Source of the DNA: G963665815 sp942492065
GTDB taxonomy: Bacteria; Cloacimonadota; Cloacimonadia; Cloacimonadales; JAIOQZ01
NCBI GenBank assembly: GCA_942492065.1
Contig: CALODV010000013.1
Coordinates: forward strand, 62,001-126,000
DNA: 64,000 bases
Reading direction: 5' to 3'
Shown: positions 24,425-32,042 of the stretch, in pieces
Position numbering within the stretch: position 1 is the first letter of the stretch
Layout: every line of letters starts with the position of its first letter
Position numbers and translations under genes: made by a program
The notes under the pieces: model-generated
Database searches by the model: none
Told to the model about the DNA's origin: nothing
Seen by the model: only the letters and a program-made list of their open reading frames with translations

Positions 24425-24836
24425 TCTTCCTCCTCTGTTTTTCGTTTTGGCTTATTATTCCTTTGTAGATTGGTATTAAACGTGTTAGCTCATCTTTGTT
24501 GAAAGAGTTGAGATGTGCTTTACTGAATTTAATCATATACAGCTTACGAGCCCGATCTTCATTCAAACCGGCTTCCTGTCTCAGATGATCGCAATAAGCA
24601 GCCTGCCCGGTATATTTGAACGGATCAGGTCTCTTCTTTGCCGGTTCAACCAGTATTGCTTTTACTGATAGCAGCTGATCAACCGTCAGCTTCCTGAGCG
24701 AGCGACCGTAGCCCCATTCCTCCAGCAAGTCTCTCCAATAAGAATCCGACCATCCTTTTGTGCCTTTAACAATAGCCATTATCTGCTTGCGCAGGACTTT
24801 TGCGTACTCGATCTGCCTAACTGTTTGTTTTGCCAT
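24417..24836 (-). CDS. GemA-like protein (Mu gp16 / DUF1018 family)
   Basis: This protein (about 139 aa) has QIEYAKVLRKQIMAIVKGTKGWSDSYWRDLL near the start, WGYGRSLRKLTVDQL and a polar C-terminus, the DUF1018/GemA pattern. Mu GemA alters host gene expression and DNA topology. The ATG at 24836 with GGAG 6 nt upstream replaces a start further upstream. Confidence 0.75.
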   Translation of the reverse strand: MAKQTVRQIEYAKVLRKQIMAIVKGTKGWSDSYWRDLLEEWGYGRSLRKLTVDQLLSVKAILVEPAKKRPDPFKYTGQAAYCDHLRQEAGLNEDRARKLYMIKFSKAHLNSFNKDELTRLIPIYKGIISQNEKQRRKNG

Positions 24837-25575
24837 AGTTAGCTCCAAGTTTGTAAATGGGTTGTCCTGCAATCACGTCAGCATAAACTACCTGTTTTGA
24901 AAACTCCAGATCACTCAATTGAGTCCTGATAACATCTTCCGGTAGCCTTGTAATGTTCCTGATCTTCTCAAGTGTCACATCTCCACCTGTTTCTGATATC
25001 ACATGCAGGATAATGTTTTTTGGGCTTCTTCGCAGACAGTTCTTAGACTTTATCATTTTGCTGTATTTTGAGTTGAACACACTGAAATAGTCACTGATTT
25101 CGTCCGGAAGCAACTTACCTGTAATCCAGTATGTTAATGAGTTGGTATCCACTGATCCAAGCACAACCAGAACCTTCAGATATCGCTTTACAGTCGAGGA
25201 TCCCAAACCTGTGAAGAACTCAATTTGCTCTTGTATCGGATTGCCCATTTCCCGGATTGCATTCCATATCTTGTTTACGGTTGTTATCTGTGGAACAAAA
25301 TCCCATGAATAAAGCTTATCTGATGTGTTTCTGTGGATACTAGGTTCAATAATCTTACCAGTGTAACCTTTAGGAATCTTTGAGTAAATATAGCGACCGC
25401 TTTCTACTCGAATAAGCCTTACAATACCTTCTTTTCTGAACTTTTGCAGTATTGTGCTGACAATATTCACAGAAATACCGGTCTCATTTGCAATCTCTTT
25501 CGAAGTAAATGGCTTCTTGTTTGAATCAAGAAAGCTTTTGACCCTGATTTTATTGGTAATCCTGTATCTGCTCAT
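24817..25575 (-). CDS. Multi-winged-helix DNA-binding protein
   Basis: This 252-residue protein has three apparent winged-helix units: residues 5-65 (KEIANETGISVNIVSTILQKFRKEG), 100-145 (IQEQIEFFTGLGSSTVKRYLKVL) and 185-240 (VTLEKIRNITRLPEDVIRTQLSDL). It is encoded directly after the MuB-like ATPase. It could be an early regulator or a transposition accessory factor; the family is not recognised. Confidence 0.6.
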   Translation of the reverse strand: MSRYRITNKIRVKSFLDSNKKPFTSKEIANETGISVNIVSTILQKFRKEGIVRLIRVESGRYIYSKIPKGYTGKIIEPSIHRNTSDKLYSWDFVPQITTVNKIWNAIREMGNPIQEQIEFFTGLGSSTVKRYLKVLVVLGSVDTNSLTYWITGKLLPDEISDYFSVFNSKYSKMIKSKNCLRRSPKNIILHVISETGGDVTLEKIRNITRLPEDVIRTQLSDLEFSKQVVYADVIAGQPIYKLGANYGKTNS

Positions 25576-25579
25576 TTTG

Positions 25580-26287
25580 TCAGCCCCTGAGATCGTTAAG
25601 AGTCAGTTCTTTTTTACCAAGAGCTTTTGCTCTGATCTCAAGACTGTATATCCTTTTAACAGCCTTCCTCAGAGTTCCTTCAGAACCCTTGTGAACACCT
25701 TCGATAATCTTCTCATCGAGCTTGACATCAGATACTTCATTGCAGACCAGTTTCATATCTTCAAGCGATAACTTCTTGAACTGTACAAAAGCATTGCAGC
25801 GATCAAAATAGTGTTCACTGGCTCGCTCAAGCATATTCTTTGCATCAGCCATCCCGACTAAGATAACAATTGCAATCGTTTCATCAACAATATCCCTGAT
25901 CATCCCGAGGAGCGTTTTCTTCTTAAATGCATAATCAATCTCATCAATGAAGATTACAACATCAGAAGACATGTCTATGAGCTCAAGACAGTTATTGAAT
26001 AATCGATTTGTAGCACCTTTTACTTTCTGACCGTCCGGAATCCTCTCAAGCAGTTTCTCCTGAAGCTCAATTGCGAAACTTTTTGTAGTTGTTGAGCTTG
26101 AGATTCTGATATAAATTGCACCAAGCTGAGCATTAAGCCTCTTTACAAGCCTTGTTTTACCAAGTCCCGGGGCTCCATAAAACAATCCCAGTCCAACCAT
26201 TTCAGTCACTGGTCTGTTTTTGAGATATTGAAGTGTTGAAAGTGCTTCTTTGACGTTTTTTGTTTCGACTAATTTTTTAGGTTTCAT
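25580..26287 (-). CDS. MuB-like AAA ATPase, transposition target selector
   Basis: MuB-type proteins bind target DNA with ATP and deliver it to the transposase. Seen are Walker A GAPGLGKT (residues 38-45), Walker B VVIFIDEID (about 108-116), and the C-terminal helical region ending KELTLNDLRG. 235 aa is short, without the N-terminal helix-turn-helix of MuB itself, as in many MuB relatives. It follows the transposase by 4 bp. Confidence 0.85.
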   Translation of the reverse strand: MKPKKLVETKNVKEALSTLQYLKNRPVTEMVGLGLFYGAPGLGKTRLVKRLNAQLGAIYIRISSSTTTKSFAIELQEKLLERIPDGQKVKGATNRLFNNCLELIDMSSDVVIFIDEIDYAFKKKTLLGMIRDIVDETIAIVILVGMADAKNMLERASEHYFDRCNAFVQFKKLSLEDMKLVCNEVSDVKLDEKIIEGVHKGSEGTLRKAVKRIYSLEIRAKALGKKELTLNDLRG

Positions 26288-26291
26288 GAGA

Positions 26292-28625
26292 TTAGCCTCC
26301 TATATTATATTTGCTTAATAATTCATCTACTAAAACGGCAGTGTCTTCCTCGAAGTTATCGGGGATCTCTGATTTTCTGTCCTGATCCTCGCTGAATGCC
26401 TCTGTCAGATCCCTAATTGACACAGCTTCATCCTCTGCTGAATTGACAGGAAAATGAGGAAGATCACCTTCAATTTGCGGGATAAACTCCTCTTCCTGCT
26501 TGGTAAGTTCTTTGACTAGTTTCAGATCTTGTTTTGCTTTTCTCTTAGCTGCATGAACCGCCTTGATCTGCTTCTGTAATTGCACCTCGCTCACAGCTTT
26601 GTTCGGATCAATATCGATAAGCGGATGCGATTTTTCTACCATGCTTGCCAGACAGATCTGTTTACCCAGCTCATTAACAACCTGCACATGCCGAAGATCC
26701 CTGTGGTCGTACCTGATTGTCACTATCTTGCCGAGATGCTTGTAAAGCTCCTGTGAGTAATAGAAGACTCCGAGGAACTTAACACCTTGACGTGTCACTT
26801 TGACCTCTTTCTTTTTCAACATCAGATAATTGAGCTTTCTTACGCTGATCCTGCGTTCTTCAGGACAAGGTTGAGAGTTGTATACTTCCTCCGGAGTTTT
26901 ACCTTTTAAGCCACCATGTGGCATTTTATGATAGAAATTCACTACAAAGCCTTCGATATATCTCAAAGCTTCGTTATATTCAATTGCTTTATGGTCGTTG
27001 ATCTTCTGCATAAACTTCTCATTTCGTTTAAGTGCAGCCGGTTTATGGGCTACAGAACGACCGACATAAGATTTCACGAACCGTTCAAAATGCTCGTCAA
27101 AAGTCCTGAAGAACCGCTCTACAATCTTTGCCTGAGCGTTGTAAGGAATTGCAAATTTGACCATTGTTCCAAGTCTCTCGTACAGCCCGGAAAGCTCTGA
27201 CTTGGTCTTGAGATTTATTGCTTCTCCAACAAAATACTTGGATTTGAATGCCTTTCCGTTATCGATATAAGCGTATTTCGGGGATCCACCCCAATTTATA
27301 ATGCCTGCTCGGAATGCATCCGAAATACCGGCAGTGTTTTCTGTAGTTGTCAAGCTCATGCCGACAACAGATCTGCTGCGTGCATCAAAAAATACGCACA
27401 GCATTAATCGCTTTGGTCTGCTGTCTATTGGATCAATAACAGTGAAGTTAAGTACCTTTCCATCAGAAAACCAGACATCACCGACATTGAGCAGATCCCA
27501 ATCCCTTTCGATATACTGAAGACATTTATCTCTATGCGATTTTTCACCTTCACGAGCCAGAATACATATTGCTTTATGATCTGCTTCATAATCCTTTAAA
27601 AAACGCACGATCGTGGCAACTGATGCCTTACACTCAAAATTACTGTCCAGCATGGCTTTTGCCTTCATCATACTGGCTACACCGTGCCATGTTGGCTGAT
27701 TATCAGATAAGTAAAGGGATAGAGCAATCCTTGATTCTTCTTCAGATATCGATCTGACACCACCGCCTCTATTGTATCGGGGAACAAGCCCGAAAAAATC
27801 ATTGCCGGCTTGCTTATATTTCTTTTTCCATCGCATCAGTGTACGTGTAGACAGTTTTGTGTCGTTTGGTCTCAATTTAATCAGCTCATGCTTCACGTTG
27901 ACAATCTCTTGAGCCAGAGATCCTATATTCTCCCAACCTGCCATAACCTGCTCACTGGAGTAAATCTCAGACACTACATCATAAGCCAGAGACTTCCCTT
28001 TTGGTTTCTTCTTATGAATTTTGAGTATAATCTCTACTATCTGAGCTCGTAACTGCCCGATTCTTTGATATTCTTCCGGAGCTTCATCATCCACATCCTC
28101 AATATAAAGAGACTCGGGAGTTTGATTAAGGGTAGGGTTTGACTCCCGAGTCTGAGGATTTACGTGTGGGTTAAAATCTGAAGTGTCCATTTGACCTGAA
28201 AAATTTTCTTTGCGAATGTCTATTTGACTATTAATATTTGATTGCTGTGAAATTTTGATGTCCATTTGACTGGGCATTTGATTTTGACCATTTGAATTGT
28301 GATTCGAGGTGTCCATTTGAGAATTTTTGTGTCCCTTTGAACTTTTTTCACCAGATCTACCGGAAACAGTGTCCTTTTGACTCTGAATTTCTTCAGGTGT
28401 CCATTTGGATTTTTCTCCGGATGTGTCCATTTGACCTGAACCATCTTTACTGTGAATGTCCATTTGAGAATCCGCAATATCTACTTTTACAAACATGGAT
28501 TTACCACCTCGACCATGACCAGTGATTTCCTTCTTAATCTCAAGATCACCTTTCTTGATCATCCTTCTTATAGTCTTTTCGCTCTTTTCAAGGCATTTCG
28601 CTGCCTCTTTTACTGTTAACCACAT
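26292..28625 (-). CDS. MuA-like DDE transposase
   Basis: This 777-residue transposase drives integration and replicative transposition. Domains: an N-terminal helix-turn-helix (residues 2-48, TVKEAAKCLEKSEKTIRRMI); a repetitive low-complexity linker (about 54-150); end-binding helical domains (190-380); and an RNase H-fold catalytic core with D388 (FSDGK), D455 (YIDNGKAF) and E503 (AKIVERFF). A Mu-type C-terminal beta barrel follows (about 570-660), then an acidic tail expected to contact MuB. The linker is unusual for the family. Confidence 0.92.
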   Translation of the reverse strand: MWLTVKEAAKCLEKSEKTIRRMIKKGDLEIKKEITGHGRGGKSMFVKVDIADSQMDIHSKDGSGQMDTSGEKSKWTPEEIQSQKDTVSGRSGEKSSKGHKNSQMDTSNHNSNGQNQMPSQMDIKISQQSNINSQIDIRKENFSGQMDTSDFNPHVNPQTRESNPTLNQTPESLYIEDVDDEAPEEYQRIGQLRAQIVEIILKIHKKKPKGKSLAYDVVSEIYSSEQVMAGWENIGSLAQEIVNVKHELIKLRPNDTKLSTRTLMRWKKKYKQAGNDFFGLVPRYNRGGGVRSISEEESRIALSLYLSDNQPTWHGVASMMKAKAMLDSNFECKASVATIVRFLKDYEADHKAICILAREGEKSHRDKCLQYIERDWDLLNVGDVWFSDGKVLNFTVIDPIDSRPKRLMLCVFFDARSRSVVGMSLTTTENTAGISDAFRAGIINWGGSPKYAYIDNGKAFKSKYFVGEAINLKTKSELSGLYERLGTMVKFAIPYNAQAKIVERFFRTFDEHFERFVKSYVGRSVAHKPAALKRNEKFMQKINDHKAIEYNEALRYIEGFVVNFYHKMPHGGLKGKTPEEVYNSQPCPEERRISVRKLNYLMLKKKEVKVTRQGVKFLGVFYYSQELYKHLGKIVTIRYDHRDLRHVQVVNELGKQICLASMVEKSHPLIDIDPNKAVSEVQLQKQIKAVHAAKRKAKQDLKLVKELTKQEEEFIPQIEGDLPHFPVNSAEDEAVSIRDLTEAFSEDQDRKSEIPDNFEEDTAVLVDELLSKYNIGG
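28186..28470. repeat. Degenerate TGTCCATTTGA repeats inside the transposase gene
   Basis: At least nine close copies of the 11-mer occur at irregular 15-60 bp spacing in all positions that encode QMD(T/I). They read in one direction (plus-strand TGTCCATTTGA). In protein they give QMDTS, QMDIH, QMDIK, QIDIR. They could be a transposition enhancer or only repetitive coding sequence. Confidence 0.6.
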
Positions 28626-28654
28626 AGTATCCTCTTTTATGTTTTAAACCCTTT

Positions 28655-28685
28655 ATCCTGCCTCTTTGGAGGTTAGAAGCAGGAT
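28655..28685. terminator. Stem-loop upstream of the transposase gene
   Basis: A 12-bp stem is formed by CCTTTATCCTGC (28650-28661) and GCAGGATGAAGG (28679-28690), with one G-T pair, and the loop holds a further CCTC/GAGG. It lies between the small-gene series and the transposase, so it may attenuate early transcription. Confidence 0.5.
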
Positions 28686-28709
28686 GAAGGACTCATGCCT
28701 TCATTTATC

Positions 28710-28949
28710 TTACGGGTGAGGTTTGTCGGGATAGGTGTTTGGGAGATTTAATGAAGAAAGACTGATGATTCCTACTGGTTTACCTTCAAAAGATATGCAG
28801 GTGAAATCATTCACAATTGACTGATTAAGCATTTCTTTTGACACTGTAATCTTACTCAATGAGTGCATCGGGATAATTCTTATTTTGTTATCCCTTATAG
28901 ATACAGCGTTATCCTCTGCTAATTTAACAATTAATTCTTCTCTTGTCAT
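28710..28949 (-). CDS. Small phage protein, unknown
   Basis: This 79-residue protein (MTREELIVKLAEDNAVSIRD...) is alpha/beta in composition. Its start is 2 nt after the stop of the next small gene upstream. No family recognised. Confidence 0.5.
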   Translation of the reverse strand: MTREELIVKLAEDNAVSIRDNKIRIIPMHSLSKITVSKEMLNQSIVNDFTCISFEGKPVGIISLSSLNLPNTYPDKPHP

Positions 28950-28951
28950 TA

Positions 28952-29092
28952 TTACTCCTCCGGGGTACAGTCATTGATCTCGTGATCCAAAAAGATTTCT
29001 ACATCACTTAATTCTCTATCTACATACGCCACTGCATCATCTCTGTCATCAGCAATGACATAAACGCTTACTACTACTTCATATTTTTCCAT
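28952..29092 (-). CDS. Small acidic phage protein (46 aa)
   Basis: A 47-codon frame starts at 29092 with GGAGGAATA upstream and encodes MEKYEVVVSVYVIADDRDDA and an acidic tail. It fills the gap exactly between its neighbours. Confidence 0.6.
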   Translation of the reverse strand: MEKYEVVVSVYVIADDRDDAVAYVDRELSDVEIFLDHEINDCTPEE

Positions 29093-29101
29093 TATTCCTC
29101 C

Positions 29102-29311
29102 TTAGTTGATAAATAGTGCTTTTCTGAGCTGTTCACGGTATTTCATGGCTTTAACCACTATCTTATTGAGTTCTCGCTCCTGATTGCGTTTAAATGTCTT
29201 GTAGGTTGTCTTTAATGCTTCACGGATGTCATTCTCCGCTTGTTCATTTGAGCAAGTGACAAGGCTCTTGTTTTCCTGTAACATCTGTAAGGCGAGTTCG
29301 TAGCGGGTCAT
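29102..29311 (-). CDS. Small phage protein, copy 1 of a tandem paralogue pair
   Basis: This 69-residue protein shares its ends (MTRY...LQ and MKYREQLRKALFIN) with the gene at 29516-29725, with a divergent middle. The two are separated by one small gene. Basic helical C-terminus; function unknown. The duplication is recent enough to keep the last 14 residues identical. Confidence 0.6.
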   Translation of the reverse strand: MTRYELALQMLQENKSLVTCSNEQAENDIREALKTTYKTFKRNQERELNKIVVKAMKYREQLRKALFIN

Positions 29312-29326
29312 TTGACAACCTCTTTT

Positions 29327-29506
29327 TTATTGGCATTCAATAACATCTGGAATATTTCTTTGTAATTTTATAAACTCAATTTTATCCGCCACAGTAGCTG
29401 CTTTAATTGCATCATTACTTTGCCTACTATGTGCAATTAGTTCATAACATCCTTTTGAATATTCGTAAATCTCAATATCACTTTTATATTTAAGTAGTTT
29501 TTCCAT
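29327..29506 (-). CDS. Small phage protein (59 aa)
   Basis: A 60-codon frame starts at 29506, behind GGAGGAAAA, and encodes MEKLLKYKSDIEIYEYSKGC... It lies between the two paralogues. No family recognised. Confidence 0.6.
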   Translation of the reverse strand: MEKLLKYKSDIEIYEYSKGCYELIAHSRQSNDAIKAATVADKIEFIKLQRNIPDVIECQ

Positions 29507-29515
29507 TTTTCCTCC

Positions 29516-29725
29516 TTAGTTGATAAATAATGCCTTTCTGAGCTGTTCCCGGTATTTCATTACTTTATCTACTACTTGGTCTAAATTGCGTCTGTTAGAT
29601 CTTGTTCTCGTCTTGTAAGTTTCTGATAACTCACTATGTATAATGTTTCGGGCATCATTTTCCGGCATTGTCACCAGCTTCGGATTCCCCTGTAACAACC
29701 TCAAACCATAATCATAACGTGTCAT
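29516..29725 (-). CDS. Small phage protein, copy 2 of a tandem paralogue pair
   Basis: This 69-residue protein (MTRYDYGLRLLQGNPK...VMKYREQLRKALFIN) is the paralogue of 29102-29311. The ATG overlaps the stop of the preceding gene in ATGA. Confidence 0.6.
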   Translation of the reverse strand: MTRYDYGLRLLQGNPKLVTMPENDARNIIHSELSETYKTRTRSNRRNLDQVVDKVMKYREQLRKALFIN

Positions 29726-29889
29726 ATATCTCTCCTCAGGTCGTATTGATAGGATTTGTCCTGATTTCTCGGTGAGGTGATAGTCACTTTTGTGATGCCC
29801 ATATTAATCATACTATCGACATCAAGGTTATGATATTCAACAACTTCCTCAAGAGTTGGTCTGTCCTTATCAAATGGATTATCAGGCAT
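29722..29889 (-). CDS. Small phage protein (55 aa)
   Basis: This 56-codon frame starts at 29889 behind GGAGGCAAAAC and encodes MPDNPFDKDRPTLEEVVEYH... It overlaps the next gene by 4 nt (ATGA). Confidence 0.6.
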   Translation of the reverse strand: MPDNPFDKDRPTLEEVVEYHNLDVDSMINMGITKVTITSPRNQDKSYQYDLRRDI

Positions 29890-30046
29890 GTTTTGCCTCC
29901 TGTTCGTAATTCAGTGCTAAGTTGTAATAATCCCTGCTGATACGCTTTAAGGCGTTTATACGGGATCTCTTGTCCTTGACTGTGTAAACCAGCACTCCAG
30001 TCAGGATTGCCAGTAGTGCAGATAAAATAATTATAGCTGTTAGCAT
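29882..30046 (-). CDS. Small membrane protein (54 aa)
   Basis: A 55-codon frame starts at 30046 and overlaps the upstream stop. One membrane helix (LTAIIILSALLAILTGVLVY) is followed by a basic cytoplasmic tail. Function unknown. Confidence 0.6.
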   Translation of the reverse strand: MLTAIIILSALLAILTGVLVYTVKDKRSRINALKRISRDYYNLALNYEQEAKHA

Positions 30047-30546
30047 GTTTTCCTCGCTTTCACTATTACAGATTTTGTGTTTTTTTCAGCTGCAATAATT
30101 GTCTTTACGGCACCACCCAATATATATCCTTTTGCATCTATTCCCGGGTTCAATATATCCACTCCGATCGTGAAGCTATTGACACTATATTTTGCGGTTT
30201 TCAAAACGTGTAATATCTCTTCATGTTCCTCAACTGTGAAATCAAATACAGGTTTAGGACTAAGGATAAATATTTCATCATCACAATCATAATCAATATG
30301 TTCATCAATTATAAACATGACTTTTGATACCGTTCCTAATGTATTGTACTTAAGTCTTTTAATTGCTCCTCTTTCGACATTGCTAAACTCTCCATAGACA
30401 TCTTTATCAGTACAATAGTGATTCAATTCGGGCTCGAATTTTACTGATTTTATTGCTGCATCCAGTATACGAAGAACGATGTGTTTCTCGACATCAGTTA
30501 GTCTTTCGTATCCTCTGTTTAAACTGTCTAACGCTTTTAAATTCAT
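30040..30546 (-). CDS. Phage early protein of unknown function
   Basis: This 168-residue protein (MNLKALDSLNRGYERLTDVEK...) has a helical N-terminus and a beta-rich C-terminal half ending IIAAEKNTKSVIVKARKTC. It is the second gene after the Cro/Ner-like regulator. No family recognised. Confidence 0.55.
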   Translation of the reverse strand: MNLKALDSLNRGYERLTDVEKHIVLRILDAAIKSVKFEPELNHYCTDKDVYGEFSNVERGAIKRLKYNTLGTVSKVMFIIDEHIDYDCDDEIFILSPKPVFDFTVEEHEEILHVLKTAKYSVNSFTIGVDILNPGIDAKGYILGGAVKTIIAAEKNTKSVIVKARKTC

Positions 30547-30648
30547 TTCCTCTCCCTTGTTAGTTAGTTAAGAGACGGGAGCGGAGGACTCCCGCCTGCT
30601 CAGGTTGTGCCCCATTTATAGCAGGAAACGGAGCTCTATTTTGGAGGT

Positions 30649-30897
30649 TTATTTTTGACATTGTTGTTCTTGATTATCTTTGTTTGAAATTGGTTTTTCG
30701 AGATATAGAGTTATCATTTTTCTGATTGTTTCACCCTGCTTATCTTCTGATCTTAATACTTTATTCAGCCATGAGTAGCTTACATCAATCTCTTTAGCCA
30801 GATCTTTTTGAGACATTCCTCGTTTAATCAACTTAACCTTAATTTCTTTTCCAGTTAATGCTTCCATCGATACTCCTGTATTTTTTTTCATTGACAA
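30649..30897 (-). CDS. Cro/Ner-like XRE-family early regulator
   Basis: This 82-residue protein has a classic helix-turn-helix (MSQKDLAKEIDVSYSWLNKVL). It is the first gene of the early operon and diverges from the repressor gene, the place of Mu Ner or lambda Cro. It probably represses the repressor promoter and tunes early transcription. Confidence 0.8.
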   Translation of the reverse strand: MSMKKNTGVSMEALTGKEIKVKLIKRGMSQKDLAKEIDVSYSWLNKVLRSEDKQGETIRKMITLYLEKPISNKDNQEQQCQK

Positions 30898-31041
30898 TCA
30901 ATCTTATTGTACTACTTTTAGTCCAATTGTGCTACTTATAGCATAAAAGAGAGCTAAAAAGGTATAAAAAGCATCTAATTAGGTCAATAATGGTCTAAAA
31001 AGATATAATGTCAATATAAAAATGTATAAAAGAAGTAAAAA
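30898..31041. promoter_or_regulatory. Divergent repressor/Cro operator region
   Basis: Two palindromes, ACTACTTTTAGT (30911-30922) and GCTACTTATAGC (30931-30942), sit 20 bp apart. Two related half sites AGCTAAAAAGGTATA (near 30952) and GTCTAAAAAGATATA (near 30993) follow at about 40 bp. Shared core is CTA-N4-TAG. The array separates oppositely oriented regulator genes, so it is the likely lysis-lysogeny operator. Confidence 0.65.
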
Positions 31042-31446
31042 ATGCAGCTGGAGGTTTTTTTGTTACAAGAAAGACTAAAAAGCTTAATATCAAAACTCGG
31101 TGTTTCAAGAAGAGAATTTGCCTCAGATATTGGTGTTTCTTATGGTAATGTTAGTTCTTGGTTACGATCAGAAAATCCACCAAAACCTAGTGCTGAGGCT
31201 CTTGAGAAGTTGTATGAGGTTTACAGTGTCAATATTACCTGGCTAATCACAGGCAATGGAGAAATGTTTGTTCCAAAAGTAATGTCTAAGGACAAGATAA
31301 TTGTGGAATACTATAAGGAACTCCATGAACTGAAGAAGCTTGTTATGGACATGCAGGAAGGTAGGCTTGAAAAATCTGATGAACTGATGCAATACGCTAC
31401 AAATGCCATTAAGGTGTTTATCAAGATGTTTGAAAACTTGAATTAG
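31042..31446 (+). CDS. XRE-family phage repressor
   Basis: This 134-residue protein has an N-terminal helix-turn-helix (VSRREFASDIGVSYGNVSSWL), a short NITWLITGNGEMF linker typical of small phage repressors, and a helical C-terminus. No LexA-like protease domain is visible. A TTG at 31060, preceded by GGAGG, is a likely alternative start. It diverges from the Cro/Ner-like gene. Confidence 0.8.
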   Translation: MQLEVFLLQERLKSLISKLGVSRREFASDIGVSYGNVSSWLRSENPPKPSAEALEKLYEVYSVNITWLITGNGEMFVPKVMSKDKIIVEYYKELHELKKLVMDMQEGRLEKSDELMQYATNAIKVFIKMFENLN

Positions 31447-31541
31447 AACTGACCTAATCTTAAGTAATTAGATTGTTTTTCGTCCCCTTTATCTAATTTT
31501 ACGGTTTATTATGTATAAAAAAGATAAAGGAGCATAGAGTG

Positions 31542-31703
31542 ATGAGCAATGTGTATACGATTGAAGAAATGTTGCACAAGATTGACATGCTTGAGAATCG
31601 ACCGATTGGTTCAGTATGTTTGCCGAAACTGATATTAGCGATCAATGAAGTTAAACAAAAAAAGCCGGTTGTAGCAGCAACCGACCTCCGACTTAAGCAC
31701 TAG
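31542..31703 (+). CDS. Small protein downstream of repressor (53 aa)
   Basis: A 54-codon frame (MSNVYTIEEMLHKIDMLENR...) has AAAGGAG upstream and ends just before a strong terminator, which supports expression. Unknown function. Confidence 0.5.
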   Translation: MSNVYTIEEMLHKIDMLENRPIGSVCLPKLILAINEVKQKKPVVAATDLRLKH

Positions 31704-31715
31704 CCGTTTAAACAT

Positions 31716-31740
31716 AAGGGAACTGAGGTTCCCTTTTTTT
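31716..31740 (+). terminator. Rho-independent terminator
   Basis: AAGGGAAC (31716-31723), loop TGAG, GTTCCCTT (31728-31735), then a T-run. It ends repressor-region transcription and, read in reverse, could serve the convergent gene at 31739. Confidence 0.85.
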
Positions 31741-31957
31741 ATTTCTTTAAAACATAAGTAACGCCATCATAGTCAAATATATATACTGTCTCAGATTCAT
31801 TTTCTTCTACTTCCAGTATATCTGCTTCAGAAGGTATTTCAGCATATTTCCATATAACATATTGTGAGTATTCAGGATCTGGATCAGGTGATTGAGAAAA
31901 CTCAGCATTTAAATAGAATATTGATATACAAAATAGTAATACAAAAACTTTCTTCAT
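31739..31957 (-). CDS. Small secreted protein with signal peptide
   Basis: This 72-residue protein starts MKKVFVLLFCISIFYLNAE, a signal peptide with a possible cleavage after LNA, followed by an acidic beta-prone mature domain (YVIWKYAEIPSEADILEVEE...). It overlaps the terminator T-run at its 3' end. It may be phage lysogenic conversion cargo. Confidence 0.6.
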   Translation of the reverse strand: MKKVFVLLFCISIFYLNAEFSQSPDPDPEYSQYVIWKYAEIPSEADILEVEENESETVYIFDYDGVTYVLKK

Positions 31958-32042
31958 TATATCCTCAATACATTTTATATATATGAGACAGAATTGTAAT
32001 ATTGTAGTTGGAAATATAAATAATGTATTAAAAAATAATAAG

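Noticed and set aside
28186..28470. CRISPR-like array in the TGTCCATTTGA repeats
   Set aside because: The units are only 11 bp, irregularly spaced and inside an intact transposase reading frame; no cas genes are nearby.
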